From contig NC_008570.1 of NCBI RefSeq assembly GCF_000014805.1, positions 3,105,001 through 3,169,000 on the forward strand: a stretch of DNA of 64,000 bases, read 5' to 3'. The position numbers and the translations under genes were made by a program. This document shows positions 28,985-37,575 of the stretch, in pieces (the first letter of the stretch is position 1; each line of letters starts with the position of its first letter). This stretch comes from Aeromonas hydrophila subsp. hydrophila ATCC 7966 (GTDB lineage: Bacteria > Pseudomonadota > Gammaproteobacteria > Enterobacterales > Aeromonadaceae). The notes beneath the pieces are model-generated. The model saw nothing but the letters and a program-made list of their open reading frames with translations. It did not search any database and had not been told where the DNA came from.

Positions 28985-29935
28985 TTAGCGCTGACGCTTC
29001 TTGGCGTACTTGCGACGTGCCCGTGCCTGACGCTCCTCTTCCCGCTCTGCCTTCTCCTTGGCCTTCTGTTCGGCCTCGGCCTCGGCTTCCACAATCTCGA
29101 CGCTCACCATCGCCGGGGTCTCCAGCGAGATGCGACCCAACAGGCCTGAGCGGAACTCGTTGACCAGGATCTCGGACGCCTTGTGCAGATCGGCCAGGCC
29201 GCCCTTGCGCATGAAGCCGCGCTGGCGGGCGATGAGCTCCAGCAGCTCGATCTCGGTTTCCGGCAGCTCGCTCAGCTGATAGCGCGTCTGGATCCGCTCC
29301 GGGTAGGCCTTGATGAAGTAATCGGCGGCAAACATGGCGATGTCGGCATAGTCAAATACCGTGTCCTTGATGGCGGCGGTGATCGCCAAGCGGTAGCCGC
29401 AGGAGGGCGGGTTGAGCTTGGGCCACAAGAAACCCGGGGTATCGGTCAGGATGACGTTGTTGTCCAGCTTGATCCGCTGCTGGGACTTGGTCACCCCCGC
29501 CTCGTTGCCGGTGCGGGCGATGATGCGCCCGGCCAGGGTGTTGATCAGGGTGGACTTGCCCACGTTGGGAATGCCCATGATCATGGCACGCACGCCGCGC
29601 AGCTCCAGATTGCGCTCCGGCAGCATCTCGTGGCAGAGAGTCAGCAGCTGCTTGATCTTCTCCGGCTCCTGCTGGGTCAGGGGCAATGCCTTGATCCCCT
29701 TCTCCTGCTCCATGTGGGCCACCCACAGCTCGGTGATCTCGGGATCGGCGAGATCCGCCTTGTTGAGCACCTTGATCACCGGAGTATCGCCGCGCAGCTC
29801 GGGCACCAGCGGGTTTTCGCTGGAGAAGGGGATGCGGGCGTCGAGCATCTCGATGATGACATCGACCTGGGGCATGACCTCGGCAATCTCTTTGCGGGCC
29901 TTGTGCATGTGGCCGGGGAACCAGTTGATGGACAT
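28985..29935 (-). CDS. ylqF: ribosome biogenesis GTPase YlqF/RbgA
   Basis: This 316-residue circularly permuted GTPase has the G4 motif NKADL at about 58-62, which comes before G1 GIPNVGKST at about 120-128 and G3 DTPG at about 165-168. RbgA-type proteins act in late 50S subunit assembly. The N-terminus INWFPGHMHKARKEI is the family hallmark. The C-terminal tail is long, acidic then basic (about 280-316), and likely disordered. The ATG at 29935 is chosen because MSINWFPGHM is the conserved start. Confidence 0.95.
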   Translation of the reverse strand: MSINWFPGHMHKARKEIAEVMPQVDVIIEMLDARIPFSSENPLVPELRGDTPVIKVLNKADLADPEITELWVAHMEQEKGIKALPLTQQEPEKIKQLLTLCHEMLPERNLELRGVRAMIMGIPNVGKSTLINTLAGRIIARTGNEAGVTKSQQRIKLDNNVILTDTPGFLWPKLNPPSCGYRLAITAAIKDTVFDYADIAMFAADYFIKAYPERIQTRYQLSELPETEIELLELIARQRGFMRKGGLADLHKASEILVNEFRSGLLGRISLETPAMVSVEIVEAEAEAEQKAKEKAEREEERQARARRKYAKKRQR

Positions 29936-30181
29936 ATCCGTTACTCTCATCTAGGGACTGCGGGCGCTGGCTTGCGGTGGCGCGAGCGGCGAGCGGTGGC
30001 GGACGCAGGGCGTCGCAAGGGGGCGCATTTTACCTGCACACGCCCTGATTTGACAGGCCATTCTAGCCGCCAGCCCGCAATCCGGCCAGATTCTCCCCCA
30101 CCCGGCCCCCTCGCCCACCGGCGTCCCGTGCTCCGGCTGCATTAATATAAGCTATTGATACAACATAACATTCATGCAACA

Positions 30182-30237
30182 CCTTCATCGGATTGTCATC
30201 CCGTTTCACTAAAAGTGTCATCTGCGACCTCTAGGCT
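30182..30237 (+). promoter_or_regulatory. Pho box array and -10 element of the alkaline phosphatase operon
   Basis: Four 11-base units in phase begin at 30182, 30193, 30204 and 30215, with cores TTCAT, TGTCAT, TTCAC and TGTCAT, the direct-repeat pattern bound by PhoB. A weak -10 (TAGGCT, 30232-30237) follows six bases later, as in PhoB-activated promoters that lack a -35 box. The first alkaline phosphatase gene starts 31 bases on. Confidence 0.8.
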
Positions 30238-30267
30238 GCGCTCAGGTTTTACAAGGAGCGAACCCCA

Positions 30268-31659
30268 ATGAGAAAGATGGCAGGACTTGCATTGATGATC
30301 GGCGCCGCCCTGGCTGCCGGCTGCAACTCCAACAACGACAGCAGTGCGCCCGCCCCCGGCGCCAAGAACGTGATCTTCTTCCTCGGCGACGGCATGGGTC
30401 TCAATACCCTGACCGCCGCCCGCATCTACGGCGTCGGTGAAGAGGGCAGCCTCACCATCGATACCCTGCCGGAGACGGCCTTCATCAAGACCTTCTCCCA
30501 CGACGCCCAGGTGACCGACTCGGCCCCCTCCATGTCCGCCTACATGACCGGGGTCAAGAGCAACAACGGCGTCATCAGCATGGACAGCGACGCCACCCAG
30601 GAGAGCAACTGCAGCAAGAGCGCCGGCAAGCCGGTCACCACCTTGCTGGAGCTGGCCAAGGCCGCCGGCCGCGGCACCGGCGTGGTCACCACCACCCGGG
30701 TGACTCACGCCACCCCGGCCGCCACCTATGCCCACCTCTGCAACCGGGATCTGGAAGCCGACATCGCCGCCCAGCTGGTGCCCGGCGGCGCCGGTTACAA
30801 CAGCGCCCTCAAAGAGGGGGTGGACGTGGTGCTCGGCGGCGGCAGCAGCTTCTTCCTGCCGAAGGCAGACAAAGGCAAGCGCGAGGATGGCCGCAACCTC
30901 ATCGATGAAATGAAGGCCAAGGGCTACCAGTTTGCCGGCAATCTGGACGAGTTGAACAAGGCCGAGGCGGGCAAGCCGCTGCTGGGGCTGTTTGGCTCAA
31001 GCCACATGAAATATGACCTGGACCGGCCCGCCAGCGAGCCTTCCCTCACCCAGATGACCCTGGCTGCCATCAAGCAGCTCAAAGACCAGAAGCAGGGCTA
31101 CTTCCTGATGGTGGAAGGGGGCCGCATCGACCACGCCCTGCACGACACCAACGCCAAGCGTGCCCTGCAGGACACCCTCGCCTTCGACAACGCCATCAAG
31201 GCAACTCTCGACGAGGTGAAGAAAACCGATCCCGAGCTGAAAAACACCCTGATCGTGGTCACCGCCGACCATGACCACACGCTAGTCCTGAATGGTTATG
31301 CCAAGCGTACCGGCAAGACCACCGCCGACAACCCCGGCGTGCTCGGGCTGGTGAAGAACTACGAAACCGGTGAACCGAGCAAGGATGCCGATGGCATGCC
31401 CTACACCATCATCGGCTTTGGCAACGGCTACAACCGGGTGGACGGGCCGCGCAGCAGCGTGGCGCCGCTGGACGACGCCACCGTCTCCGCCAACGACTAT
31501 CACCAGGAGGTGGTGGTCAAGGTGGGCGAAATCGGCAACGAGACCCACGGCGGCACCGACGTCTTCCTCGGCGCCATCGGCCAGGGAGCGGATAGCTTCC
31601 ACGGCTCACTCGACAACACCGCCGTGTTCGGCAAGGTCAAGGCTGCGGCCGGGCTGTAA
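30268..31659 (+). CDS. alkaline phosphatase lipoprotein (PhoA family)
   Basis: This 463-residue protein has a lipoprotein signal (lipobox LAAGC, Cys19), so it is probably anchored to a membrane facing the periplasm or outside. The PhoA fold is clear: metal-binding FFLGDGMG at about 36-43, nucleophile serine in VTDSAPSM near 87, HATPAATYAH, the metal ligand EGGRIDHALHD near 288-298, ADHDHT, and ETHGGTDV near the end. It releases phosphate from organic monoesters. It is the first gene behind the Pho box array and lies 11 bases ahead of a paralogue. Confidence 0.95.
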   Translation: MRKMAGLALMIGAALAAGCNSNNDSSAPAPGAKNVIFFLGDGMGLNTLTAARIYGVGEEGSLTIDTLPETAFIKTFSHDAQVTDSAPSMSAYMTGVKSNNGVISMDSDATQESNCSKSAGKPVTTLLELAKAAGRGTGVVTTTRVTHATPAATYAHLCNRDLEADIAAQLVPGGAGYNSALKEGVDVVLGGGSSFFLPKADKGKREDGRNLIDEMKAKGYQFAGNLDELNKAEAGKPLLGLFGSSHMKYDLDRPASEPSLTQMTLAAIKQLKDQKQGYFLMVEGGRIDHALHDTNAKRALQDTLAFDNAIKATLDEVKKTDPELKNTLIVVTADHDHTLVLNGYAKRTGKTTADNPGVLGLVKNYETGEPSKDADGMPYTIIGFGNGYNRVDGPRSSVAPLDDATVSANDYHQEVVVKVGEIGNETHGGTDVFLGAIGQGADSFHGSLDNTAVFGKVKAAAGL

Positions 31660-31670
31660 GGAGCATTCCC

Positions 31671-33077
31671 ATGAAAAGAGCCATCAACCAATCCATGAAG
31701 CAGAACCTGCATAAAACCCTGGTCAGTACGGCCCTGCTGGCCGCCCTCGGCGGCGCGGCCCAGGCACAGGCAGCCGACGCCAAGAACGTCATCCTGTTCA
31801 TCGGCGACGGCATGGGCCCCACCGTGCTCACCGCCACCCGCCTCTACAAGGTGGGAGAAGAGGGCAATCTGGAGATGATGAAACTGGCCCGCAGCGCCCG
31901 CATCAAGACCTTCTCCAACGATGCCCAGACCACCGACTCGGCCCCCTCCATGGCGGCCTACACCACCGGGGTCAAGATGAACAACGAGGTGATCGCCATG
32001 AGCAGCGACACCAAAGCCGTCGCCCCCGGCAAGGACGCCAACGGCAACAAGGGCGTCAACAACTGCGCCAGCGACAACGGCAAGCCGGTACCCACCCTTC
32101 TCGAGCTGGCCAAGGCGGCGGGCAAGTCGGTGGGGGCCGTCACCACCACCGAGCTGACCCATGCCACCCCGGCCGCCACCTACTCCCACATCTGCCACCG
32201 CGATGCCGCCTACGCCATCGCCGCGCAGGCGGTACCGGGCGGTGCCGGCTTCAACCAGGCGCTGGGGGACGGGGTCGACGTGCTGATGGGGGGGGGCGCC
32301 AACCACTGGACACCCTACAACAGCACCAGCAACAAGGGCGGCCGCGCCGACGGGCGGGATCTCACCGCCGAGCTGACCGCCCAGGGCTATCGCTACGTCA
32401 CTACCAAAGATGATCTGGCTGGCGTCAACTCGGGCAAGGTGCTTGGCCTGTTCAGTGCCAAGTCCCACCTCGACTACGAGCTGGATCGCGTCGCCAAGGG
32501 GCCGGCCAATACCCAGCCGTCGCTCTCCGAGATGACCGCCAAGGCGATCGATCTGCTCAGCCAGAACAGCCAGGGTTACTTCCTGATGGTGGAAGGGGGC
32601 CGGATCGACCACGCCCTGCACGGCACCAATGCCAAGCGCTCGCTCACCGACGCGGTGGCGCTGGACGACGCGGTCAAGACGGCGCTCGGCAAGGTGGACT
32701 TGGAAGATACCCTGATCGTGGTCACCGCCGACCATGACCACACCATGACCATCAACGGCTACTCCGCCAAGGGCAACAAGGTGCTGGATCTGGTGAAAAA
32801 TGGCGATGGCTCGACCCAGAACGACGTGGATGGCAAGCCGTTTACCACCCTGGTGTTCGGCAACGGCCCCAACCGCCCCGACGTGCGCCCCACCCTCACC
32901 AGCGATCAGGTGATGGCGGACGACTACCTGCAGGAGACCGGGGTCAAGCTCGGCTCCGAGACCCACGGCGGCGGCGATGTGATGCTGTTCGCGGACGGCG
33001 CCGGCAGCAGCCGCTTCAAGGGCACGCTGGATAACACCAAGGTGTTCGGCAAGCTGAAGGAGGCGCTCGGCCTGTAA
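31671..33077 (+). CDS. periplasmic alkaline phosphatase (PhoA family), second copy
   Basis: This 468-residue paralogue of the previous gene has a cleavable signal peptide (LVSTALLAALGGAAQAQA) instead of a lipobox. Catalytic motifs are intact: LFIGDGMG, TDSAPSM, HATPAATYSH, EGGRIDHALHG, ADHDHT, ETHGGGDV. It has an extra loop of about 15 residues around DTKAVAPGKDANGNKG. The 11-base gap and shared promoter make the pair an operon. One copy is lipid-anchored and one soluble, so they may act in different compartments; that is inference. Confidence 0.95.
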   Translation: MKRAINQSMKQNLHKTLVSTALLAALGGAAQAQAADAKNVILFIGDGMGPTVLTATRLYKVGEEGNLEMMKLARSARIKTFSNDAQTTDSAPSMAAYTTGVKMNNEVIAMSSDTKAVAPGKDANGNKGVNNCASDNGKPVPTLLELAKAAGKSVGAVTTTELTHATPAATYSHICHRDAAYAIAAQAVPGGAGFNQALGDGVDVLMGGGANHWTPYNSTSNKGGRADGRDLTAELTAQGYRYVTTKDDLAGVNSGKVLGLFSAKSHLDYELDRVAKGPANTQPSLSEMTAKAIDLLSQNSQGYFLMVEGGRIDHALHGTNAKRSLTDAVALDDAVKTALGKVDLEDTLIVVTADHDHTMTINGYSAKGNKVLDLVKNGDGSTQNDVDGKPFTTLVFGNGPNRPDVRPTLTSDQVMADDYLQETGVKLGSETHGGGDVMLFADGAGSSRFKGTLDNTKVFGKLKEALGL

Positions 33078-33080
33078 ACG

Positions 33081-33109
33081 GCAGGGCCCGGCAGGGTGCC
33101 GGGCCCTGC
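33081..33109 (+). terminator. strong hairpin after the alkaline phosphatase pair
   Basis: A 13-bp perfect stem (GCAGGGCCCGGCA with its complement) has a three-base loop. Only a poor T tract follows, so it may be a partial terminator or a 3' stabilising hairpin. Confidence 0.65.
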
Positions 33110-33127
33110 TCATTCGAGCGATCCCCT

Positions 33128-33811
33128 ATGATGCGACTGTTACTTCCATTGTGGCTGCTCGCCAGCAGCCTCGCTTTTCCCCTCCTGGCCGATGAAGTCC
33201 CCGATCTGGCCGCCCGCATCCGCTATCAGGACAGGGTCACCAGCAGCGACGGCATCAGCAAGGAGAGCCAGTGGCAGGAGAAGTGGCTGCGGGTTGGCGA
33301 TCAGGTGTGGAGCCAGCGGCTCATCCCGCTGCCCCTTGCCCGCGCCTATCACGCCACCCATGATGCCACCCCGGGTCACAAGCACTTTACCCACCAGATG
33401 GCGGCGCGCTGGGTGACCCGCGACCAGCAGGGTATGCTGCAACTGCGCTACGCCGACAGCTGGCACAACCAGCTGGTGGAGGTGCCGGAAGAGGAGTACG
33501 GCCAGGTGGCCTTCAAGCCGGATTGGGAGCGGATCCACCACCTCATCAACCCGGCCCTGTTGCAAGAGATGACCCCCCTCGACGAGGCGGCCCCCGAACA
33601 GGCGCGCTGGTATGAAAAACGCGAGGGCAGGCAGCGCACCCGCATCCTCTGGTCCAACCGCTGGCAGCTGCCGCTGGTGGTGGAGTCGGCGAGCCTCGAC
33701 GGTTATCGCAGCTACCGGATGGAGGTGACCCTCAAGCCCCTGCCAAAGAGCCTGCCCTGGCAGCAGCTGGAAGGCTACCAGACCCTGGATCTGCGGGATT
33801 TCTTCGACTGA
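33128..33811 (+). CDS. hypothetical secreted protein
   Basis: This 227-residue protein has a clear signal peptide (MMRLLLPLWLLASSLAFPLLA, cleavage before DEVPDL). I do not recognise the family. The mature part is rich in Trp, His and Arg, with segments QWQEKWLRVGDQVWSQRLIP, GHKHFTHQMAARWV and WYEKREGRQRTRILWSNRW, and reads like a beta-rich periplasmic domain. It lies 50 bases after the second alkaline phosphatase, beyond a hairpin, so it may belong to the phosphate-starvation unit by readthrough. That link is only positional. Confidence 0.75.
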   Translation: MMRLLLPLWLLASSLAFPLLADEVPDLAARIRYQDRVTSSDGISKESQWQEKWLRVGDQVWSQRLIPLPLARAYHATHDATPGHKHFTHQMAARWVTRDQQGMLQLRYADSWHNQLVEVPEEEYGQVAFKPDWERIHHLINPALLQEMTPLDEAAPEQARWYEKREGRQRTRILWSNRWQLPLVVESASLDGYRSYRMEVTLKPLPKSLPWQQLEGYQTLDLRDFFD

Positions 33812-33891
33812 CGGGACGCCCCGAATGGGGTGAGCTGATTTGTGCTGACGGGATGTTACACTCTGTGTACTCATCCCGGATCCGGCCTGCC

Positions 33892-34623
33892 ATGCGTACT
33901 TCCCCGCTCTTGCTGCTTTGCGCCCTGCTCTTCCCCGCCGCCCAGGCTAAGGCCGTGGTGGTGATCGCCGCCGAAATCCCCCCCTATGTCATTCGCTCCT
34001 ATCAGGGCGCCCCGAGCGGCATGGCCATCGAGGTGCTGGAGGAGGCGGCCCGCCGCCTCAAGGAGCCGCTGACCATCGAGCTGATGCCACTGGCCCGCGC
34101 CCTCAGCCAGACCCGCCATCGCCAGGACGTGCTGCTGGTGCCGCCGGTGCGCAGCCCCCAACGCGAGCCGCAGTTCCTGTGGATTGCACCGCTGCTGGAC
34201 GAGGCCTTCGTGCTGGTCAGCCATCGCCACTACCACCCGGCCCCCATCACCAGCAAAGAGCTGCCCGGCCTCACCATCGGCGTGATGCGCGGCTCCTATG
34301 GCCAAAGCCTGCTGCAGCCCTACCCGCAAGTGAAACAGGCGCTGGTGGCCGAGGAGATCCACAACGCCAGCAAGCTGGCGCTGGGCCGCATCCAGGGCTG
34401 GGCGGTGGCCTGGAACAGCGCCCGCTACAACCAGCAGCAGGCCGGCCTGCCGCTGGCGGATCTGGTGCGTGGCGACACCCTACAGCGGGCTTCGCTCTAT
34501 CTGGCCGCCAGCCCTCGTTTCCCGGCCGCCGAGGCGACCCGCTGGCGCAAGATCATCACCGCCATGCGCGACGATGGCAGCCTGGCGCGCATCATCAAGC
34601 AGTACGATTACCAGGCCCCCTGA
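33892..34623 (+). CDS. periplasmic substrate-binding protein, SBP_bac_3 type
   Basis: This 243-residue secreted protein has a signal peptide (MRTSPLLLLCALLFPAAQA). The mature start VVVIAAEIPPYVIRSYQGAPSGMAIEVLEEAARRL is typical of family 3 solute-binding proteins for polar amino acids. LTIGVMRGSYGQSLL at about 128-142 begins the second lobe. No permease or ATPase gene adjoins it, so it may be an orphan binding protein or a sensor accessory. The ligand is unknown. The ATG at 33892 begins the signal peptide; an upstream in-frame codon only adds non-signal sequence. Confidence 0.85.
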   Translation: MRTSPLLLLCALLFPAAQAKAVVVIAAEIPPYVIRSYQGAPSGMAIEVLEEAARRLKEPLTIELMPLARALSQTRHRQDVLLVPPVRSPQREPQFLWIAPLLDEAFVLVSHRHYHPAPITSKELPGLTIGVMRGSYGQSLLQPYPQVKQALVAEEIHNASKLALGRIQGWAVAWNSARYNQQQAGLPLADLVRGDTLQRASLYLAASPRFPAAEATRWRKIITAMRDDGSLARIIKQYDYQAP

Positions 34624-34720
34624 CAAGCTTGTCAGGATAATTGCCAAAGCAGTCCAGAATGGTTATGGTATCCCCATGAAAGCGCTCATTATTTTATCAA
34701 GCCAGCTCACACCCCGTTGA

Positions 34721-34759
34721 GCCCCCGCCCTCGCCTCCGACAGCGAGTCGTTCGGGGGC
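34721..34759 (+). other. structured leader upstream of rnk
   Basis: GCCCCCG (34721-34727) pairs with CGGGGGC (34753-34759), and an inner CTCGC/GCGAG pair lengthens the stem. A run of seven Ts follows about 18 bases later. It may be a terminator remnant or a 5' leader structure; I cannot decide. Confidence 0.4.
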
Positions 34760-34855
34760 ATCGCATTCCCGATCTGTTTTTTTCGTATCGCACACTCTTT
34801 TTCGACCAGCTTGCCCGTCATCCTGGTCCTTTAACCCATTGATAAGGAATATCTT

Positions 34856-35251
34856 ATGAAACAACCTCATCTCGTGATCTCCAGCCTGGATCTCGACCGC
34901 ATCGAGCAGCTGCTCGGCAACCATCCCCAGCACCTTGCCCTGCAGGAGGAGCTGGATCGCGCCGAGATGCGCGAGCCGGCCGACATGCCGCCGGACGTGG
35001 TCACCATGAACAGCACGGTGCGCTTCAAGATGCCGAGCAGCGGCAACGAGTTCTGCCTGACCCTGGTCTACCCCAAGGACGTGCAGGGTGACGAGTCGAA
35101 AATCTCCGTGCTGGCTCCGGTCGGCAGCGCCCTGCTCGGCCTGAAGGTAGGCGACAGCATCGCCTGGCCCGGCCCGGCCGGTCGCACCATCGAGGTAGAG
35201 ATCCTGGAAGTGGTCTATCAGCCGGAGCGTGCCGGCGAGCTGCACCGCTAA
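34856..35251 (+). CDS. rnk: nucleoside diphosphate kinase regulator Rnk
   Basis: This 131-residue cytosolic protein resembles Rnk, a GreA/GreB-like protein that binds RNA polymerase through its C-terminal domain and raises nucleoside diphosphate kinase levels. It has a short N-terminal coiled-coil (LDRIEQLLGN, LQEELDRAEM) and the conserved C-terminal half VTMNSTVRFK through LVYPKD, SVLAPVGSALLGLKVGD and W. The gene is preceded by AAGGAATAT and appears monocistronic. Confidence 0.94.
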   Translation: MKQPHLVISSLDLDRIEQLLGNHPQHLALQEELDRAEMREPADMPPDVVTMNSTVRFKMPSSGNEFCLTLVYPKDVQGDESKISVLAPVGSALLGLKVGDSIAWPGPAGRTIEVEILEVVYQPERAGELHR

Positions 35252-35258
35252 TCCTCCC

Positions 35259-35300
35259 GGGTACGTGCCAAGCCGCTGGCGCAGGCCTGCGCACGTGCCC
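35259..35300 (+). terminator. possible terminator of rnk
   Basis: GGGTACGTGC at 35259-35268 pairs with GCACGTGCCC at 35291-35300 (one G-T pair), with a GC-rich loop. There is no T tract, so confidence is low. Confidence 0.4.
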
Positions 35301-35440
35301 GCCCCTGATCCCGATCAAGCTTTGCCACAGAAGCGCCGCCGATCCCGCTCACATGCCCTGCTTTCTCTTGAGCCCGGACGAGGCGGCAGGTATCTTGTTG
35401 GCCGCGCCAGCACCCTGGCCGCAGATTTCAGGCTGACATC

Positions 35441-36031
35441 ATGATAAAGATTGCCCTCATAGACGATCACCAGATCGTCCGCTCCGGCTTTGCCCAACTG
35501 CTCAATCTCGAACCCGACCTGCGGGTGGTGGCCGAATTCGGCTCCGCCGCCGAGGCGCTGGCGGGACTGCCCGGCAGCGGCGTGCAGCTGTGCGTGTGCG
35601 ACATCTCCATGCCGGACCAGTCCGGGCTGGATCTGCTCAAGCGCCTCCCTTCCGGCCTCGCCGTGGTGATGCTGTCGGTGCACGACAGCCCGGCGTTGAT
35701 CGAGCAGGCGCTGCAGGCCGGCGCCAAGGGGTTTCTCTCCAAACGCTGCAGCCCGGATGAGCTGATCGCCGCGGTGCGCACCGCCGCCCACGGTGGCTGC
35801 TACCTCACCCCGGACATCGCCCACAAGCTGGCCTGCAACAGCCAGGATCCGCTCACCAACCGGGAGCGGGAGGTGGCCCAGCTGCTGGCGCGAGGACTGG
35901 AGGTGAAGGCCATCGCCGAGCAGCTCGGCCTCTCCCCCAAGACGGTGCACGTGCACCGCGCCAACCTGATGGACAAACTCAAGGTCAGCAACAACGTGGA
36001 GCTGGCCCACCGCATGCTGGACAGCTGGTGA
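35441..36031 (+). CDS. uhpA: hexose-phosphate response regulator UhpA
   Basis: This 196-residue NarL-family regulator has a receiver domain with IDDHQ near residues 8-11, phospho-acceptor Asp54 (CVCDISMPD) and the conserved Lys in FLSKR. A LuxR-type helix-turn-helix at about 135-190 includes [15 protein letters not shown] and [14 protein letters not shown]. In enterics UhpA activates uhpT for glucose-6-phosphate uptake. Its stop overlaps the uhpB GTG start by four bases. Confidence 0.95.
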   Translation: MIKIALIDDHQIVRSGFAQLLNLEPDLRVVAEFGSAAEALAGLPGSGVQLCVCDISMPDQSGLDLLKRLPSGLAVVMLSVHDSPALIEQALQAGAKGFLSKRCSPDELIAAVRTAAHGGCYLTPDIAHKLACNSQDPLTNREREVAQLLARGLEVKAIAEQLGLSPKTVHVHRANLMDKLKVSNNVELAHRMLDSW

Positions 36032-37548
36032 TCCCCCGTCTTGCCAGCTATGTCGCCATCTCGCTGGCGGCCTGCTTCATCTTTGCCGCCGGCTGGTTCT
36101 GCCTGTGGAGCATCGGCCTGCACCTGGCGGGCTCACCCATGCTGGCGGCTCTGCTGTTCCCCTTCGGCCTGCGTCTGGGGCTGCTGCTGCAAAGCCCGAT
36201 CTCCTACTGGCCGCCGCTGCTGCTGTGCGAATCCCTGCTGCTCTACTGGCTCAACCAGGAGGTGGGGCTGCCGCTGTGGCCGCTCATTCAGGCGGGCAGC
36301 CTGCTCACCCTGCTGCCGCTGCTGATCGCCCGCCGCCAGCCGGTGCGCAACGACTGGCAGCAACTGCTGGTGCTGCTGGCCACCGTCACGGTGGCGGCGG
36401 GACTGCAATCCCTGCTCTGGCATCTGGCCGGCGAGGATGGCCTCACCGCGCTGCTGCTCACCCTCACCGGCGGGCTGACGCTGACCTCCACCTGCATGCT
36501 GATCTGGCACTACCTCACCCGCGCCACCTGGGTGCCGCTCGGGCCGACCCTGGTGGATCAGCCGGTGGACTGGCGTTTTCGCCATCTGGTCTGGTATCTG
36601 CTGCTGTTCGTGCTGAGCCTCTGGCTGCAACTCGGCCTGCCGGACTCGCTGGTGCGCTTCACCCCGTTTTGCCTGGCCATCCCCATCATGGCCATGGCCT
36701 GGCGCTACGGCTGGCAGGGGGCCCTGCTCGCCACCCTGATGAACACGGTGGCGCTGATGGCCGGCCAGGCCTGGCACGATCATCCGCTCGACCTGCTGCT
36801 CTCCCTGTTGGCCCAGAGCCTCACCGGCCTGCTGCTCGGCGCCGGCATCCAGCGCCAGCGCGAGCTCAACCAGGCGCTGACCCGCCAGCTCGCCCACAAT
36901 CGCCAACTCACCGAGCGGTTGCTGGAGACCGAAGAGAGCATCCGCAAGGAGGTGGCGCGCGAGCTGCACGACGACATCGGCCAGACCATCACCGCCATCC
37001 GCACCCAGGCCGGCATAGTGCGCCGCCTCGCCCCGGACAATGCCGGGGTCGGCCAGAGCAGCGCCCTCATCGAGACGCTGTCGCTGGGCATCTACGACGC
37101 GGTGCGCGGCCTGCTCGGCCGGCTGCGCCCCCGCCAGCTCGACGACATGAGCCTGGAGCAGGCAGTACGCGGCCTGCTGCGGGAGCTGGAGCTGGAGCGC
37201 CGCGGCATCGTCACCCGGCTTGAATGGCAGCTGGCGGATGCCGGCCTCTCCGATGCCCAGCGGGTCACCCTGTTTCGGGTCTGTCAGGAGGGGCTCAACA
37301 ACGTGGTGAAACACGCCAATGCCAGCTCGGTCACCATCCGGGCCCACCGCCAGGGTGAGCGACTGACTCTGCTGCTGGAAGACGACGGCTGCGGCCTGCC
37401 CGAACACCGCACGCCCCAAGGCTATGGCCTGCTCGGCATTCGCGAGCGGGTGCAGGCGCTGGGAGGCGCATTGCAGCTTTCTTGCGTGCACGGTACCCAG
37501 CTGACCGTGACCCTGCCCGGCCGCAAACGAGAGGAGAGTCATGAGTAA
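36028..37548 (+). CDS. uhpB: sensor histidine kinase UhpB
   Basis: This 506-residue kinase starts at a GTG overlapping uhpA. The N-terminal half (about 1-280) is a multi-helix MASE1-type membrane domain. A short coiled-coil leads to the dimerisation segment with the phospho-accepting His at about 314 ([16 protein letters not shown]). The HATPase region has [15 protein letters not shown] and the glycine-rich DDGCGLPEH and [11 protein letters not shown]. The length equals E. coli UhpB (500). It works with the receptor UhpC, 27 bases downstream. Confidence 0.95.
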   Translation: MIPRLASYVAISLAACFIFAAGWFCLWSIGLHLAGSPMLAALLFPFGLRLGLLLQSPISYWPPLLLCESLLLYWLNQEVGLPLWPLIQAGSLLTLLPLLIARRQPVRNDWQQLLVLLATVTVAAGLQSLLWHLAGEDGLTALLLTLTGGLTLTSTCMLIWHYLTRATWVPLGPTLVDQPVDWRFRHLVWYLLLFVLSLWLQLGLPDSLVRFTPFCLAIPIMAMAWRYGWQGALLATLMNTVALMAGQAWHDHPLDLLLSLLAQSLTGLLLGAGIQRQRELNQALTRQLAHNRQLTERLLETEESIRKEVARELHDDIGQTITAIRTQAGIVRRLAPDNAGVGQSSALIETLSLGIYDAVRGLLGRLRPRQLDDMSLEQAVRGLLRELELERRGIVTRLEWQLADAGLSDAQRVTLFRVCQEGLNNVVKHANASSVTIRAHRQGERLTLLLEDDGCGLPEHRTPQGYGLLGIRERVQALGGALQLSCVHGTQLTVTLPGRKREESHE

Positions 37549-37575
37549 CACCCAGTCGCAGGGGAGAACCGCCTG

